Source of the DNA: Bradyrhizobium ontarionense
Lineage (GTDB): Bacteria > Pseudomonadota > Alphaproteobacteria > Rhizobiales > Xanthobacteraceae
Assembly (NCBI RefSeq): GCF_021088345.1
Contig: NZ_CP088156.1
Coordinates: forward strand, 496,001-560,000
Direction: 5' to 3'
DNA: 64,000 bases
Below the pieces are notes generated by a model. That model was not told where the DNA came from. It worked only from the letters and a program-made list of their open reading frames with translations, and did no database searches. The position numbers were made by a program, and so were the translations under genes. The first letter of the stretch is position 1. Every line of letters starts with the position of its first letter. Below are positions 44,660 through 53,740 of the stretch, piece after piece.

Positions 44660-46725
44660 GCCGGTGGCTCCGATGGGCCGCCGCCGGCCTTGGAGCCGAG
44701 GCGGTCGGCGAGGCGATGATGCTGCAGCGCCAGCAGCAGATCGTCATAGGTGGCGGCGAAGGCGGCGAAAGGATCGGGGTCCAGCCAGAGCAGATAGGCG
44801 GTGAGATGCGCCGGCGTCTCCTCGCGCATGATGCGCTGGATCATGGTCCCGAGCTGCGCGTAGCGCGACGGGAACACGAAGGTGAGTTGCGCCGTCCACG
44901 GATCGTTGCGCGGGGCCGCGGCAAGCAGCGGCAAGGCGTTGATCTCGTCCTCCGGCAAGGCGCGCAGCAGGATGTGCTCGACGAGCAGGAAGCGCGTGTC
45001 CGGATCCGCGGGCCAGCCGAGCCTCAGGCGCACCCGGTCGATCAGCGCCGACGACGATCCGGGCGAGAGATAGTCGATGCCGGTGCCGCGTGCCGATCCG
45101 AGATGCGGCATGCCGCGCAGGAATTCGCGCTTGGCCTGCAGCAGCCGCGTGGTCGCTGCGTCGGCATCGAGGGGCGTGGACGTTCCGGACAGTTGCGGAT
45201 CGTCGGTCACCGTCTCGGCGAACCGGCCGAGCAGATGATTCAGTAACCGGTTTCGCCGCTGCAGGGCTTGCGTCGAGCCTTCCGGTTCGACCAGCTCGGC
45301 GAGCTTTTGCTGGCCGAAGCCGGGTTGAAGCACCGGATCGTGATCAGGATCCGCGCCGACGAGCTGACCGGCATAGGTACGCGGCGAGCTGTCATCGATG
45401 CGGAACAGCGAGGCGACATGAGCGAGCTGGGCGAACTCGTTTGCAAGCAGCTGGTCCAGAACCGTCAGGTAGCCGCGGAGCTGATTGGCCTGCGCCTTGC
45501 GGCTGTCGTCGGCGGAGTCGGGCAGCGCGCCGGCGCCGACGCCGTAGAGCCGCGGCAGCTCCGTCTCGAGCGGCAGATAATGCGCGACATCACGGGCCTG
45601 TCCGGGCCGCGGGATGAGGTCGCGGTCGGTCGTAGCAAGCGGTGGATACAGCTGTCCCGTGCGCGCGCGCACGGCAGAGGCGCGGATCGCGCCGGCGGTG
45701 TCGACCACGACCGGCTGCCGATCCTTGACGAGCTCGATCTGGCTGGCCGTGAGGTCGAGACGTGCGGCACCCGTTTCGTCCAGCGTCAGCGACCACGGCT
45801 CGCCGACGGAATCGCCGGCGCGTGCAAGGCGGATCCAGCGGATCGCGCGCACGCCCGGCACGCTCATGATCTCGCGGATCACGTCGGATGTGTGCAACGC
45901 GACGCGCCGCTCGGCTGCGGGAAGCGTCGAGGTATCGACGAAGCCGCGTTCGAGCGGCGGACCGTCGAAAATCTCATCGGTGCTCGCGCCACCCGCCAGG
46001 GCCTGGTCCAGTCGCAGGAAGCCGACCGACGGCGAGATCAGCGCGCTGACCCGCTCGATGATGCCGAGCAGAACGTCGGCGCCATTCTCGGTCTCGCCGA
46101 TCTCGACGGAGGCAAGCACGGCGACCGGCATCGGATCGAGCATGACGATGTCGTCGAAATCCTCGCACAGCGGCCGGTTGGCGTGCAGCCGCTCCGCGAC
46201 CGCGCGCCGCAGTGCCGAGGCGTCGATGTCCTGCAGATCGGATTTCTCCACCAGCACGCGCCAGAGGCCGCGGGGCACTACGGCCTCGGTGTTCGCCGCC
46301 GGTGTCGGATCGCGGTCGAACGAGATGGTCTTTGCGGCAGGATCATAGCGGAGCGGAGGCGACGTGCCATCCGCTTTGATGATCCAGGCATTCTTCACGC
46401 CGGGAACGTCGAGCACGACGCGTCTGAGATCATCGGACGTGACCGCGTTGCAGGTCAGTGCCTGCGCCGGCGTGAACAGGCTGGTCTCGGTCTGCGCGCC
46501 GGCCTCCGCGAGCAGATCAGGGATCGGATGGAAGGTGCGGTAGCCGAGATCGCTCAGCGCATAGCACATCGCCTCCAGCAGGGTGATGCCGGGATCATGC
46601 GCGTTGAAGTCGGTCCACTGCTCGCCGGCGACGCGTTCCAGCTCGGACATGCCCTGCCGCAGCAACGTGGCGTAGTCGAGGAGCGGATGCTCCGGCGGGC
46701 CGGTGGAAATGGAGATGGCGTCCAT
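44656..46725 (-). CDS. Baseplate wedge protein, J-like (Afp12-like)
   Basis: 689 residues. The N-terminal block TDFNAHDPGITLLEAMCYAL, followed by SDLGYRT, is typical of the J-like/Afp12 wedge that binds the gp25-like and Afp11 subunits. Further support is the position after the fibre genes and the size. No membrane segments. Confidence 0.85.
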   Translation of the reverse strand: MDAISISTGPPEHPLLDYATLLRQGMSELERVAGEQWTDFNAHDPGITLLEAMCYALSDLGYRTFHPIPDLLAEAGAQTETSLFTPAQALTCNAVTSDDLRRVVLDVPGVKNAWIIKADGTSPPLRYDPAAKTISFDRDPTPAANTEAVVPRGLWRVLVEKSDLQDIDASALRRAVAERLHANRPLCEDFDDIVMLDPMPVAVLASVEIGETENGADVLLGIIERVSALISPSVGFLRLDQALAGGASTDEIFDGPPLERGFVDTSTLPAAERRVALHTSDVIREIMSVPGVRAIRWIRLARAGDSVGEPWSLTLDETGAARLDLTASQIELVKDRQPVVVDTAGAIRASAVRARTGQLYPPLATTDRDLIPRPGQARDVAHYLPLETELPRLYGVGAGALPDSADDSRKAQANQLRGYLTVLDQLLANEFAQLAHVASLFRIDDSSPRTYAGQLVGADPDHDPVLQPGFGQQKLAELVEPEGSTQALQRRNRLLNHLLGRFAETVTDDPQLSGTSTPLDADAATTRLLQAKREFLRGMPHLGSARGTGIDYLSPGSSSALIDRVRLRLGWPADPDTRFLLVEHILLRALPEDEINALPLLAAAPRNDPWTAQLTFVFPSRYAQLGTMIQRIMREETPAHLTAYLLWLDPDPFAAFAATYDDLLLALQHHRLADRLGSKAGGGPSEPPA

Positions 46726-46730
46726 CGCCG

Positions 46731-46973
46731 TCAGCCCCCGCCGTTCTCGCCGAGCTCCTCGGACAGCACCTGGATGGCTCCGGAAATGCGCAGCAGCGTC
46801 TCGCGCAGATCGCGCACGCGCGCTTCGGCCTGCACCAGCTGCGCCTGGCCGTTGGCGAACTCCTCGCGCAATTGGCTCAGGCGTTCCTTGAGGCGCGTTT
46901 CCATGCTCGATCGCTCCGTCTCGGGCTGACCCTCAGCTGATTGGTTTGTCGTACCGACGACGAACATGTTCAC
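46731..46973 (-). CDS. Short coiled-coil eCIS protein
   Basis: 80 residues. From residue 24 the sequence is one heptad-like helix (METRLKERLSQLREEF ... LRETLLRISGAIQVLSEEL). GTG at 46973 overlaps the stop of the fibre gene (GTGA); ATG codons at 46967 and 46904 are alternatives. It probably binds the fibre or the baseplate; no named family. Confidence 0.72.
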   Translation of the reverse strand: MNMFVVGTTNQSAEGQPETERSSMETRLKERLSQLREEFANGQAQLVQAEARVRDLRETLLRISGAIQVLSEELGENGGG

Positions 46974-48406
46974 CTCCCATGGACCAGGACGAGGATCTCG
47001 CCCTTGCCGCTGGCCAGCGACGTCAGGGCCTTGCCGACGATCGCGCCGGCACAGGCCGTGGGATCATCGACCTTCTGCGCGTGGCCGCGCGTCGCGCTCG
47101 TCGTCAGCAGGTCGCCTGCGACGATCGGCGCGACGTCGGCGTCGACCTTGCACGGAACCCGGCCGCACAGCGCGATGGGCACCTCCTCGGTCTCGATGCC
47201 GAGGATGAAGGCGGCCTCGCCCGACACGATTCCGACGGCGCGGCGGTCGATGGCGCGATCGCAACGATGGATCGTCCGGTCGTGCTCGTCGAACACGGCG
47301 ACATCGCCGGGCACGAGCGCCTCGCCGGCCGGGAAGCGTTCGGCGACGTCCATGCCGATGGACGTGAAGCCCTGCTTGAGGAAGACGGTGCCGGCGGAGT
47401 CGAGCCACAGATTGGGCTCGCCGCGGATGCCGTCATTGCCGTAGCGCCCGCTGGGCGACGGGTACCCGAGCTTGACGAAATGGGCGCCCTGCGTCTTGAA
47501 CGGGCCGAGCACCGTCGTCTCGCCGGGATCGACCACGAGCCGGTCACCATTGCCGATGCGCAGGCGCACAGAGGTCGGCGAATTCAGGAAGGTCATGCCG
47601 ATGTCGCCGCCGGCTGCGCTTTGCAGCAGCGCGTAGTTGCCGGCGGCCGCCTGGTTCAGGGTCGTCACCCCGAAATGCATGTAGTTGCCGCCGGCGGGCC
47701 ATGGACCGATGCCAAGCAATCCGAATCTCGCGACGCCCGCGACTTCGAGCAGGTTTGCGGGAGATGCCGTGCCGATCCCGACATTGCCGTTCGTTGCGAC
47801 GACCATGCGGTCGGCGTTCTTGATGCGGAGACGAATCGACGTAGGCGAGTTCAGGAAGGTGATGCCGAGGTCGGCACCGGCGGACCCCTGCAGCAGCGCA
47901 TAGTTCTGCGCCTGGTTTTGATCCAGCGACGTCACGCCGAAGAACTCATATTGGGTGGGGTTGGCCGGCCAGGGCCCGATCGCCAGCAGCGCCGCCTTGA
48001 TGCGACCATTGACTTCGAGCGCTTCGATCGGCGCGGCGACGCCGATGCCGACCCCGCCGGTGGCAGCGTCGACCGTCAGGCGGCTGTTGCCCGCCGCATC
48101 GTTGATGGACAGGCCCGGTCGCCCGGTCTGCGGATCGTTGGGGTTGGTTCTCGGACGCAGCGACAGGGTCCAGGCGGGATTGGCGTCGGAGATCTGCGTG
48201 TAGAAATTCAGGACCTTCTTGAAGCTCGTGGCGTCACCCACCGCTTCGATCGAGAGCGGATCGCCTGCGGGCTTGACCAGGACATCGTCGCGCTGATTGA
48301 GGAGGCTGTCGATCAGCTGGGAGAATTGCTGCTCGGTCGGGATTGCATTCTTGACGAAGTAGGATTTGAGCGCCGCCCGCGATTTCTTGTTGTCATCGAT
48401 ATTCAT
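46970..48406 (-). CDS. eCIS tail fibre protein with internal duplication
   Basis: 478 residues. The N-terminal segment LKSYFVKNAIPTEQQFSQLI resembles the anchor by which tail fibres dock to baseplates. Two tandem repeats of about 85 residues follow (119-203 and 208-293), sharing VGIG, LLQ.AGDLG-type strands and NSPTSxRLRI. The C-terminal part (about 350-478, MDVAERFPAGEALVPGDVAV) resembles phage fibre tips. It probably recognises the target cell surface. Confidence 0.83.
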   Translation of the reverse strand: MNIDDNKKSRAALKSYFVKNAIPTEQQFSQLIDSLLNQRDDVLVKPAGDPLSIEAVGDATSFKKVLNFYTQISDANPAWTLSLRPRTNPNDPQTGRPGLSINDAAGNSRLTVDAATGGVGIGVAAPIEALEVNGRIKAALLAIGPWPANPTQYEFFGVTSLDQNQAQNYALLQGSAGADLGITFLNSPTSIRLRIKNADRMVVATNGNVGIGTASPANLLEVAGVARFGLLGIGPWPAGGNYMHFGVTTLNQAAAGNYALLQSAAGGDIGMTFLNSPTSVRLRIGNGDRLVVDPGETTVLGPFKTQGAHFVKLGYPSPSGRYGNDGIRGEPNLWLDSAGTVFLKQGFTSIGMDVAERFPAGEALVPGDVAVFDEHDRTIHRCDRAIDRRAVGIVSGEAAFILGIETEEVPIALCGRVPCKVDADVAPIVAGDLLTTSATRGHAQKVDDPTACAGAIVGKALTSLASGKGEILVLVHGR

Positions 48407-48441
48407 GGGAACCTCGTATCCGCTATCACGTGTGAAACAGA

Positions 48442-51400
48442 TTATCCGACGATGAAATCAAGCTCGACCTTCATGTAGTTGATCCCTTTGAACTGATCCG
48501 CGGGATAGATCTCGTCGGCGATCAGGTCGATCTCGTGCTGCCGCGCCGCCACCAGCACCGCATCGGGCCGGTCGGATCCGACGCTGTCGCCGTCAGGCCC
48601 GCCGGGCGGCGCCAGCGTGAAGGTCTCGCCGTCCTCGCTGGAGAACAGCTTGATCCCGGCGACGTAGTCGACATAGGGCCGCTGGTCGATGAAGTTGATG
48701 ATGCTGCTGGCGTAGATCCTGCGTCCGATGACGATGTCGGCGCCTTCGTCGAACGCCCAGGGCGACAGGAAGCGGTTGAGATCGTCGTTCAGCCGCTGCT
48801 TCCACAGCGCGGGATTGTTCTGATCGACGAAGCGAACGCCGACGCGGATCCGCACCTGGACGTATCTGGCGTTCTCGACGCTGAGCCGTGCCGACCCGGG
48901 CAGCAGCGGCGCCAGATAGTCCGCAATGTCCGCGAGCAGCGCCGATGAGGCCTTGGGCTCGAATGGGTCGAACAGGCTCTTGCCGCGGATGTCCGGAATG
49001 ATGACCAGCCGCACCAGTCCAAGCGCGTCGCGTGTGTCGGTTGCGGCCTCGTTCGAGGTCGCCGGCAGGCACTTGACCTTGTACACCTCGGGAAAACGGC
49101 GCAGCACCAGCCGCTCATAGTCCCAGGCCGTCACCGCGCGCTGCTTGTGCCGCAGCCGCTCGCTGCAGGAGGCGTAGAAGCCGTGCGGATCCTCGGCCGG
49201 CCGGCCGCCGAAGGACGGGTAGGGCTGGCGGACCGCGGCGACGCCGGGCAGCGGCGCGAACAACGCCTTGATGGTCTTTGCCGGCAGCGGCGTCAGATCG
49301 ACCGCGGAGGTATCGACCAGCTCGCGGCCGGCGAGCGCGGCCTGCGGATGGATCGCGATGGTGTCACACACTGCGGCGGCACCGACGGGCACGCCGGCGC
49401 GCAGCCAATAGGGACCTACGGGCAGCCGCGCGTCCGGCGCAGCCTGCGGCAGGGCGAAGGTGATGATACCGGAATTGATCAGGCCGCGCGTGCCGTCCTG
49501 CAGGACCGCTTCGCCGGGCAGGTCGACCCAGCCATCCCGGTCGAGCACGCTCCAGCGGATCGGTGGATGCTCGACGTCGGCGTTGGCGCTGCCCTCGGCC
49601 ATCTGAAATAGCAGCGACAGCGTTTGCGGCGGCCGCAGGCCGTCGAGGCCGATCAACAGCTCGCCTTCGTTGCCGTAGTCGGCGAGCAGAGGAAAGCCGG
49701 TCGCGGCGGCGCTCGCCTCGGCGATCCCGAACGGGTGCAGATGAAACATCATGTCCGAGGATGGACCCTGCTGATAGGCCTCCATCCGCATCTCGTGCCC
49801 GGCCAGGAGATCGAGCGTCAGGGATTTCAGCTTGGGAGTGTAGGGCTGGCCGACGTTGTAGCTGGCGGAGGTGATTGTGCCCCCGGACTTGGCGAACACG
49901 GCCGCATCGACCGCGAGCGCGACCGCTCTGGTCGCGGCGAGCCCGGGATACTCGCGATGGCCGAAGCCGATCGACAGTTCGAGGCGCAGCGCGTGCGGCA
50001 GGTTGCGCGCCGACGCCGCCGCTGTCGACGGCGATGGGACGTCATAGGGCTGCACGGAATCGCTGACGGTTGCGATCTCGAGCGGCTGCGGCTTGCTCGC
50101 GTCCTGCGTTCGCCGGTTCCTGTCGGTGACAAACAGCGCGTTGGCGTCGCCTTGCGCCGTGATCATGGGGCCGTCGACCAGGCTGACCTTGACCGTGAAC
50201 GGTCCCGAGAGCTGATAGGCCGCGTAGGTGGCGTTGAGATCGGTGGGACCGCCCATCCAGTCGAGCCGAAGTTTGAACGCCCGCAGCCGCTTGTTCAGGA
50301 GATCTGGATGTCCGACCCAGAGCACGGCGCCGGCGTCCGGCTGTGGCCCGAACGGCTCGAACGGCCGTTTGCCGTCGAGCGAGCCCAGGTCGTTCTCCAG
50401 CAGCAGCGGACCGAGCGGCTCGCCGCTCTTGGCCGGCAGGACATAGGATCCGATCGCAGCGCGCATGTGGATGCGCGCCAGCCGCAGCGAGCGCAGCCGC
50501 GCGTAGCGGATCACCCAGCGATTGAGCGTGCCGTCCCAGATCTGGCGCAGTGTCAGCCGCACGGTGGGCCATGGACAGCCCGGCAGGGCCTGTTCCGCCG
50601 GCAGCGGGGCGATCGCGGGCAAGGTCGAGGGCAGGGTCAGTCGGACGCGCAGGCCGATCAGGGTGGTCGTGCCGGGAATCGGCGCGATGTCGTCGAGCCC
50701 GCTGTAGTCGATGGTGGCATCGCCCGTGATCTCCACCTTGTCGGCGCCGAGCGTGACCCAGCCTTTGTCGGTGCTGACCTGAACCGAGAACGGCTGCTCG
50801 GGCGCAGCGACGATCGATCCGCCGCCATCGTCGTAGAAGCCGAATGTGAGAGTGATCTGGCGCGTCCCGGCGCTGAGCGCGAACAGCGGCGAGCCGATCG
50901 CGAGGCCGATGGTCTCGGGCGGCGGCTGATCGGGCGATTGTGCCGGAGGAGCCGCGCCGAACGTCTTCCAGCGCTGCGCGAGCTCCGGGCTCGGGTGAAC
51001 GACGGATGCGTCCGCATAGGCATACAGATTGAGCCAATCCTGACGCTGTGGCCGCGGATCGGGCAATTGCGTGCGCTTGCGCGAAGCACGTTCGAGAATG
51101 TCGTAGGCCTGCGTCCACTGATCGGCGGTCGCGGCCTTTGGCGCGTCGGCGATGGCTTTGAGAACGGCCATGTCCGCGGCCGCGACCCAGTCTTTCAACT
51201 CCTCCAGCAACTGGTCCGTCGCCGCGCTCGGCGCCGCACCTGCGGCATCGGCCAGGATCAATTTGAGTCCGGCCGCGGCATCGGCTGCCGCCTCGCGCGT
51301 CTTGCGCAGGGCGTCGCGTCTGGCCGCGAACACCTTCTTCCGCAGCGCATCTTCGAGACCGGCGTAGACCAGCTGCCAGGCGTGCTCCGAGACGTTCGCC

Positions 51401-52821
51401 TCGGGCTGCCCGGCCGTCGCCATCATGGCGCCGAACGTCTCGGCGGACATGAAGAAGTAGGCTTCCAGGTTGCGGACCGCGCCGGCATAGGTGTCGATCG
51501 ACGTCGTGCCGGTCGGGGTGAAATCGATCGCCCCGATCGCCTCCTTCATGTTCGTCGCGAAGTCGGCGGGATCGGTCACCTTCAGGTGATAGGTGGGGTC
51601 CTTGCGCTTGTCCTGGCCGGCATGTTCGAGCAGCGAATTGATGACGTGCCAATCGATATCGGATGCGCGCTTCAGGTCCATCATCGTCACGAAGATCTCG
51701 ATGGACGGCATGTGCAGCGTGTGCAGGATCGCATCCTTTACGTCCTGGCGATTGCGCTGCACGTAGAGATCATCGACGGTCGTGATCTCCGGGAGGCCCG
51801 CAAGGTTGGGCGCGCCGTTCAGCGCAGTGGCAAGGTTGGCGTTGAAGTCGCGCGGATTGGCCGGATTGAGCACGAAGTTCGGATCGTGGCGCGCGTCGCG
51901 GCCGGCCACCTGCAGGATGGCGTTGATCTTGGCCCAGTCGGCGCCGGCATTGTCACGCACGCGCTTGCGATCGATCAGTTCGCGCAGCTCGTAATGCTGC
52001 AGATGCAGCGTCGCCGGCGCGAACGCGACGAGCGCGGCGAGCGATTGCAGCAGCGGGTAGGTGACCGGCTTGCCGGCGTAGGACGGCAGCGGGCCGCCTG
52101 GCGAGGGCTCGCCCAACGCAAGGCGGAGCATCGCGATGAAGCGGTCTTCCTTGGTGCCGAGCGCGCCCTTCCTGGGATCGCGCGCCTCCGCCAGCCCGAT
52201 CAGCAGCTTGTCGGTGAAGATGCTCGCGAGCCTGCTGATCTTGGCGCGGTTGACCACGACGTCGGCATCCGTGCGAAAGAAACGCTCGCGCTTGGCGGCG
52301 TCGCGTCCCGCCGGCAGCCGCGTGCCTGCCGGGATCTGGACCGCCTGCGTGCCATTTGCCAAGTCGAACAGCACGAAGACGCGGTCCGGGACCGGCGGCT
52401 TCGGCGCCAGCCGCAGCACGTCGCGATAGTAGTAGTCGAGATGGCGCGGGACGAGGCCGTTCAACGCATCCCTGGCCGTGCCGAGCAGCCTGAACAGGGC
52501 CAGCAGCAGCACGAGATGCGGCCGCCGCAGCCTGTCGTCGGACGCCGCCGCCGGGTTGTCGATGAAGGCCATGATCTGATCGTCGGTCAGATCGCCGAGG
52601 AGACCGGACCAATCGCCGGCCGGCTGATTGTCGGCATCGTAGTAGATCAGGTTCTCGACATACCCGCGCAGGAAAACCAGCAGATCGCGTGTCGTCCGCT
52701 CGTCGACGCCGACGCCGTCCGGGTACCGATCGGAGATGATCCGGGTCGCCTGCAGCCGCGCGAGCTGGCTGGTGCCGTCACGCCTTGGCGATGGGATCTC
52801 GGTGGGAGGCTGCTGCGCCAT
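48442..52821 (-). CDS. Giant baseplate J-type protein (Afp11-like)
   Basis: 1459 residues. The N-terminus (YVENLIYYDADNQPAGDW, LLLALFRLLG) and the C-terminal J domain (HKQRAVTAWDYERLVLRRFP, NARYVQVRIRVGVRFVD, LSPWAFDEGADIVIG) match the large wedge subunit of AFP/PVC baseplates. The middle region (about 270-560) contains repeats with LL.HAGQDKR/ILQVAGRDAR-like motifs. It starts three bases after the PAAR-like gene. Confidence 0.87.
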   Translation of the reverse strand: MAQQPPTEIPSPRRDGTSQLARLQATRIISDRYPDGVGVDERTTRDLLVFLRGYVENLIYYDADNQPAGDWSGLLGDLTDDQIMAFIDNPAAASDDRLRRPHLVLLLALFRLLGTARDALNGLVPRHLDYYYRDVLRLAPKPPVPDRVFVLFDLANGTQAVQIPAGTRLPAGRDAAKRERFFRTDADVVVNRAKISRLASIFTDKLLIGLAEARDPRKGALGTKEDRFIAMLRLALGEPSPGGPLPSYAGKPVTYPLLQSLAALVAFAPATLHLQHYELRELIDRKRVRDNAGADWAKINAILQVAGRDARHDPNFVLNPANPRDFNANLATALNGAPNLAGLPEITTVDDLYVQRNRQDVKDAILHTLHMPSIEIFVTMMDLKRASDIDWHVINSLLEHAGQDKRKDPTYHLKVTDPADFATNMKEAIGAIDFTPTGTTSIDTYAGAVRNLEAYFFMSAETFGAMMATAGQPEANVSEHAWQLVYAGLEDALRKKVFAARRDALRKTREAAADAAAGLKLILADAAGAAPSAATDQLLEELKDWVAAADMAVLKAIADAPKAATADQWTQAYDILERASRKRTQLPDPRPQRQDWLNLYAYADASVVHPSPELAQRWKTFGAAPPAQSPDQPPPETIGLAIGSPLFALSAGTRQITLTFGFYDDGGGSIVAAPEQPFSVQVSTDKGWVTLGADKVEITGDATIDYSGLDDIAPIPGTTTLIGLRVRLTLPSTLPAIAPLPAEQALPGCPWPTVRLTLRQIWDGTLNRWVIRYARLRSLRLARIHMRAAIGSYVLPAKSGEPLGPLLLENDLGSLDGKRPFEPFGPQPDAGAVLWVGHPDLLNKRLRAFKLRLDWMGGPTDLNATYAAYQLSGPFTVKVSLVDGPMITAQGDANALFVTDRNRRTQDASKPQPLEIATVSDSVQPYDVPSPSTAAASARNLPHALRLELSIGFGHREYPGLAATRAVALAVDAAVFAKSGGTITSASYNVGQPYTPKLKSLTLDLLAGHEMRMEAYQQGPSSDMMFHLHPFGIAEASAAATGFPLLADYGNEGELLIGLDGLRPPQTLSLLFQMAEGSANADVEHPPIRWSVLDRDGWVDLPGEAVLQDGTRGLINSGIITFALPQAAPDARLPVGPYWLRAGVPVGAAAVCDTIAIHPQAALAGRELVDTSAVDLTPLPAKTIKALFAPLPGVAAVRQPYPSFGGRPAEDPHGFYASCSERLRHKQRAVTAWDYERLVLRRFPEVYKVKCLPATSNEAATDTRDALGLVRLVIIPDIRGKSLFDPFEPKASSALLADIADYLAPLLPGSARLSVENARYVQVRIRVGVRFVDQNNPALWKQRLNDDLNRFLSPWAFDEGADIVIGRRIYASSIINFIDQRPYVDYVAGIKLFSSEDGETFTLAPPGGPDGDSVGSDRPDAVLVAARQHEIDLIADEIYPADQFKGINYMKVELDFIVG

Positions 52822-52824
52822 CGC

Positions 52825-53259
52825 TCATCCCGCCTTCACGGTGGTGTCGGCTGCAACGAAGCTGCCGCTGCCGCTATAGGTGGCTGTCGGGTCGGGAATC
52901 GGCGAACCGGGGCCCGGCGGCGGCTGCATTGCGGGCACCGAGACGGTGAAGCGCGCGGTGAAGGAGCCGCCCTTGAGCAGCAGCTTCTTGCTGTTCGTCT
53001 GGGAGGTCTTGGCCTGCTGGTTCGCCGCGAGCGAGGCGATCGAGAGTGTTCCGGTGCCCGGGATCGAATAAGGGCCGGCCGAGTACATGCAGCCCGCGAC
53101 CGACACGCTCTTCTCGTCCCCGGCGACGCAGGCGAGCTTGCCGGTGACCTTTGCCTTGCCGCTCGCGGTGATCGGACCCGGGCGCACGACGACCGTCGCC
53201 GCGCCGAAGCCCGGCTGGAAGGTGGCCATGTCGCCATCGATCACGATCACATCGCTCAC
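52825..53259 (-). CDS. PAAR-like spike tip protein (Afp10-like)
   Basis: 144 residues; beta-rich, Gly/Ser-rich. The start VIVIDGDMATFQPGFGAA and the middle GKLACVAGDEKSVSVAGC with PYSIPGTGTLSIASL resemble the tips that sharpen the spike. The start is GTG at 53259, overlapping the preceding stop (GTGA). Assignment rests on position after gp25 and on sequence style, so it is less sure than its neighbours. Confidence 0.7.
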   Translation of the reverse strand: MSDVIVIDGDMATFQPGFGAATVVVRPGPITASGKAKVTGKLACVAGDEKSVSVAGCMYSAGPYSIPGTGTLSIASLAANQQAKTSQTNSKKLLLKGGSFTARFTVSVPAMQPPPGPGSPIPDPTATYSGSGSFVAADTTVKAG

Positions 53260-53669
53260 GGTGTTCTCACCGCCTCGTTGAGGTAATAGGGATAGACCAT
53301 GTTGAATCGGGAATTGTTGGCGCGGACCGTGTAGCGGATCGCGATCAGCACGAGGCCCGGCGTCTGGCCGTCGACGACGACATCGACCCCGTCGAGGCGA
53401 ATGCGGGTCTCGTGGTAGAGGATCGCGTCCGACACCGCCTCGCGGATCGAGGTCAGCAGCGTCTGGTCGATCTCCTCGAACATGTAGCGGAACACGTCGC
53501 AGCCGAAATCCTGCCGCATCGCGCGCTCGCCGAGCGCCGTGCCGAACAGGATCGTCAGGCTCTGGGCGATGTCGTCCTCGCCCGCCACCGTCGCGATATC
53601 GGATCCGTTGGGACCGAACTGCGGCGGAAATGCCCAGCCGCGTCCGAGATAGCCGGCCGACGCGGTCAT
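53256..53669 (-). CDS. gp25-like baseplate wedge protein (Afp9-like)
   Basis: 137 residues of the gp25/lysozyme-like family: YLGRGWAFPPQFGP at the start, then EDDIAQSLTILFGTALGERAMRQDFGCD and an ISSA-like end. It nucleates sheath assembly on the baseplate. ATG at 53669 gives the usual start; an in-frame GTG at 53720 is possible. A strong SD at 53711-53715 serves a 12-codon frame that ends in an ATGA overlap with this ATG (see findings). Confidence 0.87.
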   Translation of the reverse strand: MTASAGYLGRGWAFPPQFGPNGSDIATVAGEDDIAQSLTILFGTALGERAMRQDFGCDVFRYMFEEIDQTLLTSIREAVSDAILYHETRIRLDGVDVVVDGQTPGLVLIAIRYTVRANNSRFNMVYPYYLNEAVRTP

Positions 53670-53740
53670 GTCCGATCCGCTCGGTGTGAATTGAAGCTCC
53701 GCATGCTCTTCCTCCCGCACGCCACTTGAAACGGATCAAA

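Noticed and set aside
49624..53286. Open frame of about 1220 codons on the plus strand
   Set aside because: Antisense to the giant baseplate gene, PAAR-like and gp25 genes, with shadow-type composition and no motif.
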